Below, in pieces: positions 51,401 through 60,934 of a DNA stretch of 64,000 nucleotides. The notes beneath the pieces are model-generated. The model searched no databases and was not told the DNA's origin. It saw only the letters and a program-made list of their open reading frames with translations. This DNA comes from Allolobophora icterica (lineage: Eukaryota; Annelida; Clitellata; Crassiclitellata; Lumbricidae). The first letter of the stretch is position 1; every line of letters begins with the position of its first letter. A program made the translations under genes and the position numbers. Location: the NCBI GenBank assembly GCA_963556255.1, contig OY744616.1, positions 30,991,671 to 31,055,670 on the forward strand. The letters run 5' to 3'.

Positions 51401-54400
51401 GATTGGAGGCGGCACATCACAGATGGTTAAGACGAATTCTTCATATATCATGACGGGACAAAATAACCAAGACCGTAAGAGAAAAGACAGGACAAAAGAC
51501 TACGTAAAACATCATCAGAATGAGAAGATTGAGATGGAAGGGGCATGTCTTCCGCATGGACGACGGCAGGAGAGCAAAGCAAGTAATGAACTGGGATAAT
51601 GGAGGGAAAAGGAAAAGAGGAAAGCCGAGAAAGAACTGGTCGGAGACAATCAGAGATGACCTGAGACATCTGGAGCTGACGTGGGAGGAGGCAGAGAGGC
51701 TGGCAGTGGACAGAGGAGAGTGAAGGAGATGCGTCGCCCAATGTGCAGACCTGCACCGGAAGGACTACGCACTAAGTACATAGGTTTCCAGTGCTAATAA
51801 AACGATGCAAATACCAGAAACTGCGCTCCTCACCAATTCCTTTCCTTCCTCCTCGAACAGAAAAACACTCTGCTACTCTTCCAAGCTGACCCTGTTCAGC
51901 AGCACCTATATACAGAAACAATTTATATAGCTCCTACATCTGAAGTGGTTATATTTACTGACACAGTCCTATTATCATCATCATCACACATTAACAAATT
52001 CAAACATCAAATACACTCAAAACTTAGACAACCAATTTGTCTTTAAGGCATACCACCAAACTTATTACTAACCTTACACAATATTCAGTTGAAAATCATT
52101 GACTTTCAAAAACTGTCATCCACGATAGAATAGTCTCACACAAGGTTCTTAGGTATTATGATTATTCAAAATGTCATCATATAACATAATATGATAACAG
52201 GCTTTCATTCTGTAGCATGATTTTGTTCTGTCAATTAAGAAGCAGCTCTGAGAAGTTTGCTTGAAAAGGGGGAATATTTTAACATTGTTGCGATTCAATG
52301 CTGTGCGCCAGTGTGACTCGATACATCATTGTAGAACCAGTTATGTACACTTAAGTATGTGTAATTGTCTAGTAGGCTGTGATCCATCTTATCACAAGGT
52401 TGTCAAGGAACTTTGTGTATCACTTGTTTTTATCCCTGGTTGCAGATTTCTCCACTCTGCTCTGCAAGGCGACCTGGTAGTCCCACCAGTCTGGACCTCC
52501 ATGGGCCACCATAGAAGTTTTGCTGTTGTTGGACCACCACTCCTGGAATAAGTTGCCTAATGACCTGTGACATGAACTCCTCGGCCTTTCTGTCACTTTG
52601 CGATCGTGGTTTCATTGTGTTAGATTGGGAGCACCTCTGAAGAGTGCCTCTTGAAGTGGCACTATATAAATTTGCAATTACAATGACTCAAAAGCAGCAT
52701 AACAGCCAGCCCAGTGTAGGAACTAACCCATTGTGTAGATGTCTCCGTCAGTCGTAAGGCAAACCAAATGATCACAACCGCTTGCTATTTTAGCAACGAC
52801 AACGTTTGGAAGAATTTTCTCTGGCTTTTCGAGTTTGTCACGGCCAGGAAATATACCAATGGAACCATTTGCATCCTACAGTTTCATCAGAAAGCATTAA
52901 TCAGCATACTGAGTACTTTAGTTTCAAAAACCAGTTAAAACAAGTCATACACTTACTAGTTTCGCTACTTTGTTCCATAAAAAATAACGCAAATACACCA
53001 AAAAGTTATAAATTATTGGTAATTTGTTTTACCACCGTGGATTGGTTAATATGACAATACTAATCAATCCATGCTGTCTCATAAGATGAAATCACTACCA
53101 GTTATAAAAAGTGATACCATGCTTCTATTAATATAATGACCAAATCTTAAACAAACAAAATTTTTCCAAAAACACAGACCAATGCAATAAGAATGTTGTT
53201 AAGCAGTTTTTTATACTTACACGGAATGTACCCCAAATATAAACTTGGCCAAACTCGGAGAGGGCAGCCGTGTGACTGTCACCAGCCGACACAAGTACGA
53301 TCTTCTCAGGTAGATCCACTTTTCCTGGTTCCATGCACTCCTCTTCCTCTTTTGTCGGACGTCCAAGCGACCCTTCGTCGTTACAGCCAAACGTGTAAAC
53401 CTGAACAGAGCAACAGCTGCATAGTGTAATCGCACATTCATACAGCACTTTTGTAAGGTACTTAAGAAGTGTCTGATATGTAAATACATTCATACGTAGA
53501 AACTAGACAAATTTGCCATCAGGATCACAAGTATGCAATCAATAAGACCAAATGTGTGGCTTATTGGTTAGAGCACCTGGCTTGTAACGCTGAGAGTACG
53601 GGTTCAAGTCTCACCCGAGGGATTTGCTGTGTAGCAACCTTAAGCAAGTCCTTCGCGTACAATTGCTCGTCACCATCGATGTTCTGTTGTATGGTTGTGT
53701 CTGTATTTCTGAACTTTGGAATGGATGTAATATCAAATACAGTTGTATTGTATTATTGCATTGTGAGGCTGACGTGTGAATGTTTAACCAATTCGAACGG
53801 ACTTCTCCTTTGAGTCATGGTTGTATACTGTGGTTTCCCTTCAAAGTGACCATCAGCTGATGCCTTGCACATTATAATAATGGTCAACAGAAGTCCTCAG
53901 AATAGACAAGATCATTTTCAAATGACAAGTCTCATTAAAAATACCTCTGGATGAAAACTGGATGCATTATCACACAACAACGCTACCCATGCTAACGCGC
54001 ATTGCCATGTGCCTACAACCAGTTTCAAATGTAACTGACTGTACAGATAGCGATGGCACTCACCAGCTTCACAGACCTGCTGTATGTATAACTTCAAACT
54101 CTTAGCATTTGACAATGGAAGTGTAAAAGCAGCCTATTGTGCTGATATTCTCACCTCTCCATTGACTGTGAGGCAGACGCTGTGCATTCCACCAGCACAG
54201 ACCTGGACAGCGTCTGTGGGCATCTCCACCTTCCCTGGCTTTCCACGCTCCTGTACGTCTGGTCCAAGGCCAAGCTGGCCGGTGTCACCTTCTCCGACCG
54301 TCAGAACAACACCAGCAGCAGCACGGTGTGATGAGTGAGAAACCACTAGAAAGCAGAGGTTCGGTGTTATGGTTAAGCATACATGTACCGAAAAGTCATA

Positions 54401-55814
54401 AACTGAACGTCATTTGCATGTAGCTGTAAATCTGTTATGATAGAATATCATATTCACAGCAAAATTAACTTACATACATGATACAAGACTAGCCCAAATT
54501 TATTACAATTAGTTCAAGCAAGAATAGAAACAGTAAACAATCATAGACGACTGTTACATATTAGCATTTCATAAACAGGTTTCCATATTAACATGATGAG
54601 CTCAGTTTTTAAAGCAGTTCATAAGTTTTACAAAGGAACTTTAGGACTATAAACAAAAGCTTTGCTATTCAGATATCCTATGATATTCTTTTACATACAA
54701 CAGATAAAAATAATATATTTTCATTGACAAATGGTGATTCAAGGTTGTTGCAACTGCTAAGTCCAACAATTGCATTCCTTCACTGGCCTGTACAAATGAT
54801 TAACTGCAAATACATTTATGTCTCCTTAAAGAGGATGTCACAACATTTTAAAGAACACTCTAGCTTACCTGAAGTCACACGAGCTTTCTTTTTCGGAGGC
54901 TCAGCTTCAGTTGTATCGTCATCCGCTGCGTCCTGGGCACTTTTGGTATTCTTCGCACCTTTTCTTGCAGCAGTCGTTTTTGAATCCTTCTTGTCTTCTG
55001 ATTTTGTCTTGGTGTCTTTTTCTTCTAATGCCTCCTCAATGTTTTCATCTGGTTTGGCTGGTTCTGCTTCAGATTCAACATCTTTGTTCTTCTGTTCTTT
55101 ACCAGCCTTGGTGTTCTTTGCACCCTTTTTGACACCCTTTGCTTTTGACTCTTGTTTGTCTGCAGCCGAGTCTTCAGATTCTGCTTTATCTTCTGCCTCT
55201 GCATCTTCGGAGTTCTCTGTGTCTTTTGCTGTCTTCCCTTTCTGTGCACCTCGTCCTCTTTTTGTGGTCTTTACCTCTTCTGCAACTTTGTCACCAGATG
55301 TCGATGGTTTCTCAATTTGCATTTCTGATTCTTTGTCAGTTTCCTCTACGTTCTTTTTCTCTGCTGTTTTTTTACCCTTCTGAGTTTTAGCCACTACTGG
55401 TTCTTTTTCCGGTTGCACTTCCTCCGCGCCATTTTCACTGTTTTTGTCTTCAGAACCGACTGCAAACTCCTTAGCTTGCTTACTCTTCTTGGATTTGCTT
55501 TCCTTCTCTTTGAGACCTTCACTTTCTTTTGGATCTGCCTTACGCTTTCTGCCATTAATTTTTCTGTCAGAAGTCTCTTCCTCCATCTCTTCCTCCATTT
55601 TTGACTCCTTTTCACCTCTTCGTGACTTTCTTTCTGGGGCTTCTGTCGTTTTCGCTGCACCCTTATTTCTTGTATCTCGCTTTGCTGCCACCTGCTTAGT
55701 AGGTTCTTCGATATCACTATCACCACCTTTGTCAACTATTTCTTTACTTTTTTCTGCTGCTGTTGATTTTTCTTCTTTCTTTGCTTGCTTTCCTCCTTTC
55801 TTTAGGCTCACCAT
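48408..55814 (-). CDS. RCC1: RCC1: regulator of chromosome condensation, Ran guanine-nucleotide exchange factor (10 coding exons)
   Basis: RCC1 binds nucleosomes and loads Ran with GTP, setting the RanGTP gradient for nuclear transport and spindle assembly. Exons (minus strand, 5' to 3'): 54869-55814, 54155-54345, 53221-53400, 52728-52875, 51834-51905, 50635-50781, 50007-50123, 49609-49770, 48999-49107 and 48408-48471. They total 2,136 nt, 711 residues, all GT-AG with agreeing phases. Residues 1-316 are a Lys/Glu/Asp/Ala-rich tail ending in a PPKKKARV basic motif, equivalent in position to the KSKKVKV of vertebrate RCC1. The seven-bladed propeller follows: [46 protein letters not shown] (family catalytic Asp), [11 protein letters not shown] (family key His), [11 protein letters not shown] and [11 protein letters not shown]. 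Vertebrate RCC1 has a tail of only about 30 residues. The start ATG has a strong AAACATGG context. Confidence 0.95.
48999..49107 (-). CDS. RCC1: RCC1 exon 9
   Basis: 109 nt, phase 1 to 2. It encodes [20 protein letters not shown] and HITSKLLDD. The donor ACAA|GTAAGC overlaps an in-frame TAA, so a read-through transcript would stop one codon later and lose the closing strand. Confidence 0.92.
49609..49770 (-). CDS. RCC1: RCC1 exon 8
   Basis: 162 nt, phase 1 to 1. It encodes [30 protein letters not shown] and [14 protein letters not shown]. Confidence 0.94.
50007..50123 (-). CDS. RCC1: RCC1 exon 7
   Basis: 117 nt, phase 1 to 1. It encodes [20 protein letters not shown] and [15 protein letters not shown]. 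The GQHHTV histidine corresponds to a conserved Ran-contacting residue of the family. Confidence 0.94.
50635..50781 (-). CDS. RCC1: RCC1 exon 6
   Basis: 147 nt, phase 1 to 1. It encodes [20 protein letters not shown], a [20 protein letters not shown] segment and YYQL. Donor ACTTG|GTAACA. Confidence 0.93.
51340..51785 (+). pseudogene. Non-LTR retrotransposon reverse-transcriptase C-terminal fragment (RTE/craft-like)
   Basis: The translation gives [20 protein letters not shown], then [39 protein letters not shown] and [16 protein letters not shown]. This is the conserved C-terminal order of a widespread class of LINE polymerases (YG.ETW ... RLRW.GHV.RM ... RGRP...W). At least one frameshift interrupts it, and the rest of the element is missing. 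It lies antisense in RCC1 intron 5. Confidence 0.82.
51834..51905 (-). CDS. RCC1: RCC1 exon 5
   Basis: 72 nt, phase 1 to 1. It encodes [20 protein letters not shown] and RKGI, matching [20 protein letters not shown] of vertebrate RCC1. It is too short for long-ORF detection. A LINE fragment sits just beyond its donor in the intron. Confidence 0.92.
52440..52690 (+). pseudogene. LINE 3' end remnant (CR1/L2-like)
   Basis: A short frame [20 protein letters not shown] resembles the RSFSVAGPRLWNSLP region of CR1/L2-like polymerases. It is followed by GGCACTATATAAATTTGCAA, which recurs as a 3' end elsewhere (25790, 33575, 36540). It lies in RCC1 intron 4, close to exon 4. Confidence 0.5.
52728..52875 (-). 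CDS. RCC1: RCC1 exon 4
   Basis: 148 nt, phase 0 to 1. It encodes [20 protein letters not shown] and [20 protein letters not shown]. Acceptor AACTGTAG; donor ATGG|GTTAGT. Confidence 0.93.
53221..53400 (-). CDS. RCC1: RCC1 exon 3 (catalytic Asp blade)
   Basis: 180 nt, phase 0 to 0. It encodes [20 protein letters not shown] and [20 protein letters not shown]. The Asp of AGDSHTAAL corresponds to the residue essential for Ran exchange in vertebrate RCC1. Confidence 0.97.
53553..53695 (+). mobile_element. tRNA-derived SINE, family 2, copy 3
   Basis: GGCTTATTGGTTAGAGCACC and GTACGGGTTCAAGTC are good A- and B-box matches, the most tRNA-like of the family here. The body continues AAGCAAGTCCTTCGC. 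It lies in RCC1 intron 2. Confidence 0.82.
54155..54345 (-). CDS. RCC1: RCC1 exon 2
   Basis: 191 nt, phase 1 to 0. It encodes [40 protein letters not shown] and [16 protein letters not shown], the first propeller blade. Confidence 0.96.
54869..55814 (-). CDS. RCC1: RCC1 exon 1 (charged N-terminal extension)
   Basis: 946 nt, ends in phase 1. It starts [20 protein letters not shown]. It is almost entirely Lys, Glu, Asp, Ala, Ser and Thr, with repeated KGAKNTK blocks, and has no folded domain. It ends [11 protein letters not shown]; donor TTCAG|GTAAGC. Confidence 0.92.
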
Positions 55815-56760
55815 GTTTGTTTCCTTTACAAACACTTAATCAAAACATTCCAATATATATACACAAACATACAAATGCACACACACACACACACACATAT
55901 GTAATATATATACTTGCAAATGCAATGCATGCTTACTATGCATGCAACAAATAAATTATGGCAACAGAAGAATTTTTAAAACAGTATTAAGAAAGTATTA
56001 TGATGGGTTGTTTAATTCAAGTAACACTGCCCAATAATCAGTTCCAGTTGCAGAGTGTAAAACTAACACTGAATATTAATTAAATCGACAATTTTTATTT
56101 CCAAGCTATTTCAAGGGCCCAATCAACACAGAACAAACTAAATTCAGTGCTCACGCTGTTCTATGCCAGTGAAATTGTGATTGTTAGCCTTTCACTGTCT
56201 ACAGATTTTTGATTATTTAATCTTCTTCAAATCACGTGCATAAGCAGATCCAATAAATACCACAAAACGAAAGCAATCCTAATGTTACACTTGATGCGAC
56301 ATAAAAATAATAAACTTGTGATATTGCCGGATTTTAAGTAACTAGAACCCGCAAACTAAGTTTGTAACTTGCTACTACGATGCGATTTAAATATCCCACC
56401 GCGGGAAAGTAAAATCCGCAACCGTCGTCTCTGATCAGCACTCAGTATTAAAACTACACGTCATCAGTTATAAAAAGCATTGGAATTGCGCACCTTATAC
56501 TGTATACCATAGACACGTAAAAAGTGTCAAAGATCGCACTTTACGTACAAAATGTTCACTTTAAAAGCACTCCACTATACAACAATATTCCGACTAAAAG
56601 AAGCTAACGTTGAAAAACCTACGGTACCGAAGATCATAAAAGTCTAAACTTTTATTACTTCCGGTTTTTGAAGTACCGGTTCTCTGCTTCATCTCGTGAT
56701 GCTCAAATATTATCCATTTCTAGAACTGCTATATAGCGTATACTCACAAAATACTGTAGT
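55815..56760 (-). promoter_or_regulatory. RCC1 5' flank and 5' UTR region
   Basis: No coding sequence. A short CA repeat lies at about 55878-55894. An ACCGGAAGT ETS/GABP site (minus strand) at 56657-56665 lies about 845 bases before the ATG, probably near the promoter, with a 5' UTR intron between. Exact start unknown. Confidence 0.4.
56657..56665 (-). promoter_or_regulatory. ETS/GABP consensus ACCGGAAGT
   Basis: Reads ACTTCCGGT on the plus strand, in the orientation matching RCC1 transcription. The same nonamer precedes SEC16. Confidence 0.4.
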
Positions 56761-56992
56761 AGCGTATACTCACCTCTAATTTGTTTCGGAAAAATAACCC
56801 GTAACGTGTAGGCCTACTCACCTCTCATTTTACCACTACAGCCCTGATTATTACAGTTATTTCTTTTTATCATCCTCACTTTTTTATTATGTTTATTTCT
56901 ACTACTACGCTACAGTATTTTAATATAAATAAATAAAATATTTTGTGAGATGAGTATACGGTCTCTAGAGCCTCTAGAGAGGTGAGTATACT
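56760..56992. repeat. Imperfect inverted repeat with GTATACTCACCTCTA
   Basis: GTATACTCACCTCTA near 56765 is mirrored by TAGAGAGGTGAGTATAC at about 56976-56992. CACTACAGCCCTG lies inside and a similar CGACTACAGCCCTG at about 57147. Possible remnants of another inverted-repeat element; boundaries are not established. Confidence 0.4.
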
Positions 56993-57039
56993 AATTTCTG
57001 CTACTTCTCGATGTCTTAAGACTTTTCTTTTCTCACGGA

Positions 57040-57125
57040 GCTCTGCGCACTGGGAGCGCCTCTGACTATAGGTTGTAGGGCCTACTGCGAGAGGCGCTTT
57101 ATAAATGCATAAATTCAATACAATA
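57040..57125 (-). repeat. Short dispersed repeat (inverted copy of 5787-5866)
   Basis: GAGCGCCTCTGACTATAGG, GGGCCTACTGCGAGAGGCGC and TTTATAAATGC, followed by AATACAATACAATG. It matches the first copy in reverse orientation. Confidence 0.65.
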
Positions 57126-57204
57126 CAATGTATACCCGCGTATACCCTCGACTACAGCCCTGGTATTAATTATTAGTATCTATTAATTTTCATAAAAATA
57201 TATT

Positions 57205-57233
57205 CTTATAATATATATATATATATACTACAG

Positions 57234-57268
<35 letters not shown>

Positions 57269-57270
57269 CA
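57205..57270. repeat. (AT)n microsatellite
   Basis: Two TA runs separated by CTACAGCT. Confidence 0.9.
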
Positions 57271-57425
57271 AATATGTAACAAATATAATAATAATTAGTA
57301 TGTCCACAAAATATTATCACTGTAGGGCCTATTTAAAATAATAACTACAACATAAAAACCACAACATTATTTATAGGCCTAACAGTAGTAATGAAAACGA
57401 AGTGTATGACATCACGTACATCGCG

Positions 57426-57433
57426 TGACGTCA
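57426..57433 (+). promoter_or_regulatory. Palindromic CRE/ATF site TGACGTCA
   Basis: Full consensus CRE embedded in GCGTGACGTCACAAT. It may be part of a promoter between RCC1 and a putative gene to the right, but no transcript start can be shown. Confidence 0.3.
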
Positions 57434-57439
57434 CAATAC

Positions 57440-58690
57440 ATGTTTTCCAGACGCCATTATCTATTTCAAACCGACAACATGCCGTTCTTTAATTTGAATA
57501 TCAATTTAATTAATTAACTTGCTTTTGCAATAATAGCGCTGGCGTTTTCGATTTGCTTAGCATGTATACCTACTTGTAAGCGTTCGGTGTTTCTTGCAAT
57601 ATTGACGTTGATTGTGTCAGAAGGCGGTGTTTATTATTCTGCTACTCGTAATGCATCCAAAAAATGGCCTACTGTGTCGAAGAAACGAACATCAGACGAT
57701 TCCAATAATGATGGGTAAACGACGGAAGGCTCAGAATGTAAGTTAATACAAGAAAGTTTTTGATGGAGCGCTTTATTAAAATTGTTTGCAGTTTCAGTAA
57801 CTAAATCAATTTCTTATGATGAACAATTAGGAATGCCGGTCAGAACTTCTCAGCTAATCCGTCGCACAGCTAGTTTTCTTTGTTTATGCATACTCGAGCA
57901 GTAGTGCAGGCTCCACGCCAGGGTAGGAATTGTTGGGTGGCTGGAGTTGCAACCCCCAGTCTTTCTTAGAACCCACAGTTATTCTTCATTGCACACCCTA
58001 TAGGGGGTCGTTTACAACCCCCTCAGTTGTGCTAGTGTGATTTAGCTTTATTTGACTCTGAGTCTCTGACAAAGAGAAAACATTTCCATGGTGTAGGCCT
58101 ATCATGTATGCATTTTTGAATTTTCTCAACAAAGTAATTGATTTTGATTCGAGTCTGACAGCAAAATTGCTAACGTTGAAATCAGCTGCTTTCAAATTTC
58201 GTTGACATCAGTTTCCAAAATACGTAGGCCTATTAAATGTTCAATCCCCCACCTCAGTTTTTTTTCTGCAATTCCCACGCTGCTCCACGTAGGTCTAAGC
58301 ACACTCGACGATCAGCTTTTTGCATGGCTCTGTGCAAATATAAAAATTGAGCTCTCACGATTTTTCAAGTTTCAAATCTGTTAATTTGTTTTTCAAATCG
58401 CAAACCTACATAAAGTGTAAAGTGTGTTCTGGTAATTCCAAGCAATAGTCTATACTTGTATATTGTTACACTTTTCAAACTGTTTATATATAATATGGCT
58501 TAATACTGAAGTTTTAACTGACACTGTGCAATATTTCTCCAGTGCAGGCATCTACAGGCCTATGCGTTGTTGTTAGCTATAAAGTTTGGTCATTGTCTCG
58601 CAGTAATAAAGATCACTTAGCCTATACCACAGAATAAATAATTACACAGTACATCGACTCGTCGCCGCTGCTGCAGTCAGAATGTGTGAC
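57440..58690. other. Gene-free stretch with one weak exon candidate
   Basis: A stop-free frame at about 57526-57718 with donor-like ends (GATGG|GTAAAC, GAAT|GTAAGT at 57738) could be a 5' exon, but it has no convincing start codon and no recognised motif. The remainder shows nothing. Confidence 0.3.
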
Positions 58691-58758
58691 ATTATAAATA
58701 ACTAAGCCCCGCCCACTGTAACGACATTATAAATACCTAAGCCCCGCCCACTGTCGTC
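58691..58758 (+). promoter_or_regulatory. Tandem 35-bp duplication carrying two GC boxes
   Basis: Two successive units beginning ATTATAAATA and containing TAAGCCCCGCCCACTGT (58691-58725 and 58726-58758). Each contains CCCCGCCC, an Sp1-type box. CCACCATCTTG, a YY1-like site, follows at 58758-58768. Confidence 0.5.
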
Positions 58759-59000
58759 CACCATCTTGAAAGAGACCGTTTACCATGCCAATAAACCGGA
58801 AACAATCACATCAAATATTTTTTAAACGTTAAAAACAACATTGAGGACTACACGCCGATACACCGCATTCCATCAAATAACATATTTTTTAAACGTTACA
58901 ACAACATTTAGGACTTCATTAGAATTAACAATATTATTTTTAACGTTAATTTCAGCTTAAATCTATAATTCAAAAGCTATTTTTCAAGGTGGCGTCGTAA

Positions 59001-59021
59001 TCACGTGACGTAATCACGTGA
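59001..59021 (+). promoter_or_regulatory. Two tandem TCACGTGA E-boxes
   Basis: TCACGTGA at 59001-59008 and 59014-59021 within a 13-base repeat TAATCACGTGACG. This palindrome suits USF/MITF/TFE-type bHLH factors. It lies about 30 bases before an ATG at 59048. Confidence 0.45.
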
Positions 59022-59047
59022 CCAGAAAAACTTGTCAACAGCCAGCA

Positions 59048-59172
59048 ATGAGAGTCGACGTACTGTGTAATTATTTATACTGTGCCTATACCTTCTTATT
59101 CTGCTTCTATGTAGCACAATTCCAAAAAGAAGACAAAGCTAAACGTGCAAAACTCGACGCACTAAGTGACAC
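59048..59172 (+). pseudogene. Candidate small coding exon cut by a transposon
   Basis: From the ATG the frame reads MRVDVLCNYLYCAYTFLFCF, then YVAQFQKEDKAKRAKLDALS and DT: a hydrophobic segment of about 16 residues followed by a Lys/Arg/Asp-rich tail, like a small single-pass membrane protein. A second possibility is an internal exon starting after the acceptor TTCTATGTAG at 59113. A 1,137-bp element with an exact AGTGACAC duplication lies after 59172. On the other side, three bases beyond the duplicated target, comes ACG|GTAAGT, an ideal donor (60318-60320 exonic). Without the insertion the exon would end ...SDTT|GTAAGT in phase 0. No downstream exon was found, so the gene itself is unproven. 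Confidence 0.35.
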
Positions 59173-60309
59173 CAGAGGCGTCTACACCATAGAAACCTTG
59201 GAGCAAATGCTCCATCCAAGAAATAGGGGGGATTTGTCAGTGTGTGTGCCACCATTTTAGGGGGGGGAAGGAACGAAGAGGGGGGAAGAAGAGGGGGGAA
59301 AAGGGACGTTGCTCCAATGTCTTAGGGGATAGACGCTCCTGGGGCCATATTCATGAGACACGCGTAACTCTTACTCCCAGCTTAAATCTGGCCTACGCCG
59401 GAGTAGTGGGTTAAATCGGTATTCATGAGACAAGCGTAGGCCTACCGCCTTACTCTGGGTGTAACGCTACTCCGAATCGACCCTAGGAGTAAGGCCGCTA
59501 TTTCCAGCGTAGCGGCTATAAACAAAGATGGCGGCGTCATAATTCGCCGCTTCGATGAGGATTTAGATGTCAAAAAGTCTTTCAGAGGTGCCGTAATTAG
59601 CTCGTATTGTTCACCGACAACGAACTTTATATTGCTTTTCGTTCTGGCTGTCACAAACTGCTAAAATTTGATGAGATGTCTGACGATGATGCATTCGAAG
59701 TGCCGCGCATGGGTTCCTTACAGTACTGTCGGTAACGCGGGTTTATTTTCACGTATATTATTATTATTAATGTTGATTTCTCATTCTTAAGCAATTGACT
59801 AGCATAGACATTACAAACATACACAAAAAATACACATTATTTTATAGTAACCTAGCTGTAATGCAATCTTTCATAATAATGCAGAGAATATCAATTTACC
59901 CTCATTAATTTATCTTGTGTTATAATTTAGCTGTTATTATTTAACCATAAAATCATCCAGACTTACTCTAACCCACGCCTGTTTTGATTTTACGTTTATG
60001 TTAAATATGATTCGTTTTGATTAACGGCCGTCTGTTAATCTTTATTTGTTTACTTCAGCTGTCGGGAATGACGGCATAGGCCTATAAATACCTTGTAAGC
60101 ATGCTAAAATAATCCATAACCACTCAAATCATGACGAGTGTACTTTCGCGCGGGGAAAACCCACCATTTACGCCCGGAATAACTAATCCCTTGGATACTC
60201 CGGTCTCATGAATACGAACCACGACTAAGTGCTATTCGGGGAATAGTTACTCTCGGCGTAGGCGCTACGCTCAGACTAGCTTAATCTTGTCTCATGAATA
60301 CGGCCCCTG
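59173..60309. mobile_element. Composite hAT-type element (MITE family B plus a second element)
   Basis: It is bounded by the exact 8-bp direct repeat AGTGACAC (59165-59172 and 60310-60317). The left part, 59173-59341, is MITE family B (CAGAGGCGTCTACACC ... TAGACGCTCCTG). Fused directly to it is an element with ends GGGGCCRTATTCATGAGAC, whose left end overlaps the family B right end at about 59339-59343 and whose right end is 60309. Neither part has its own internal target duplication. ATTCATGAGAC motifs recur subterminally. A segment like its left arm also lies at about 7857-7915. A minus-strand 70-codon frame inside it is not recognisable. Confidence 0.75.
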
Positions 60310-60439
60310 AGTGACACAACGGTAAGTCATTTAACTGTAATTCCAAATTCTTCGTAGGATCTACAGACTTGATGAATTGCTTGAACAACAAGGTTTGTAG
60401 TCTAATACATGTAGTTGCCAAATGGCATTATTAATGTTC

Positions 60440-60930
60440 AGATGCGTTCATGAAAAGAGAAGAGTTGATGAGAGGAGGACTGAGCAAAGACCTAAAGAAG
60501 AGACTTGTCAAGACACTGGTATGGAGTGTGGTACTGTATGGGTCGGAGACGTGGACCATCAGGAAAGAAGATATCAGAAGATTGGAGGTCTATGAGATGT
60601 GGATATAGAGAAGGATGGAAAAGGTGAGCTGGACGGAGCGAATGACAAATGAAGAGATGTTGCAAAGAGTAGAAGAAAAAAGATCACTGATGACAACATT
60701 AAGAGAAAGACAAAAGAACTGGATTGGACACATAATAAGAGGAGACTCCCACTTGAGAGAAATAATAGAGGGGAGATTGGAGGGAAAGAGAGGGAGAGGA
60801 AGACCGCGACAGATGATGCTGGGATGGATGATGACCGACGGAAACAGCGGACTGAAGAGAAGTGCACAACGAGAGAAGAATGGCGTCATTGGAAGTTGAA
60901 ACCTGCCGAAGGGCAGAGAACTTAAAAGAA
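60440..60930 (+). pseudogene. Non-LTR retrotransposon reverse-transcriptase C-terminal fragment, second family member
   Basis: The translation reads LSKDLKKRLVKTLVWSVVLY, GSETWTIRKEDIRRLEVYEM, then a stop (TAG near 60606), then RRMEKVSWTERMTNEEMLQR, NWIGHIIRGD and KRGRGRPRQMML. Same domain order as the 51340 fragment but clearly a different subfamily. The stop and missing 5' part make it inactive. Confidence 0.83.
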
Positions 60931-60934
60931 AAAG

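Noticed and set aside
51372..51756. Possible host gene in RCC1 intron
   Set aside because: Residue pattern matches LINE reverse-transcriptase C-termini, and the frame is broken.
53553..53630. A functional tRNA gene
   Set aside because: A- and B-box-like segments are present, but no cloverleaf with paired acceptor ends could be drawn, and related SINE bodies follow it.
54724..55839. Ser/Phe- and Leu-rich plus-strand frames of 219 and 131 codons
   Set aside because: Antisense shadows of the Lys/Glu-rich RCC1 exon 1.
59018..59260. 80-codon frame as an intact gene
   Set aside because: Its last part is MITE family B sequence; only the part up to 59172 is a candidate host exon.
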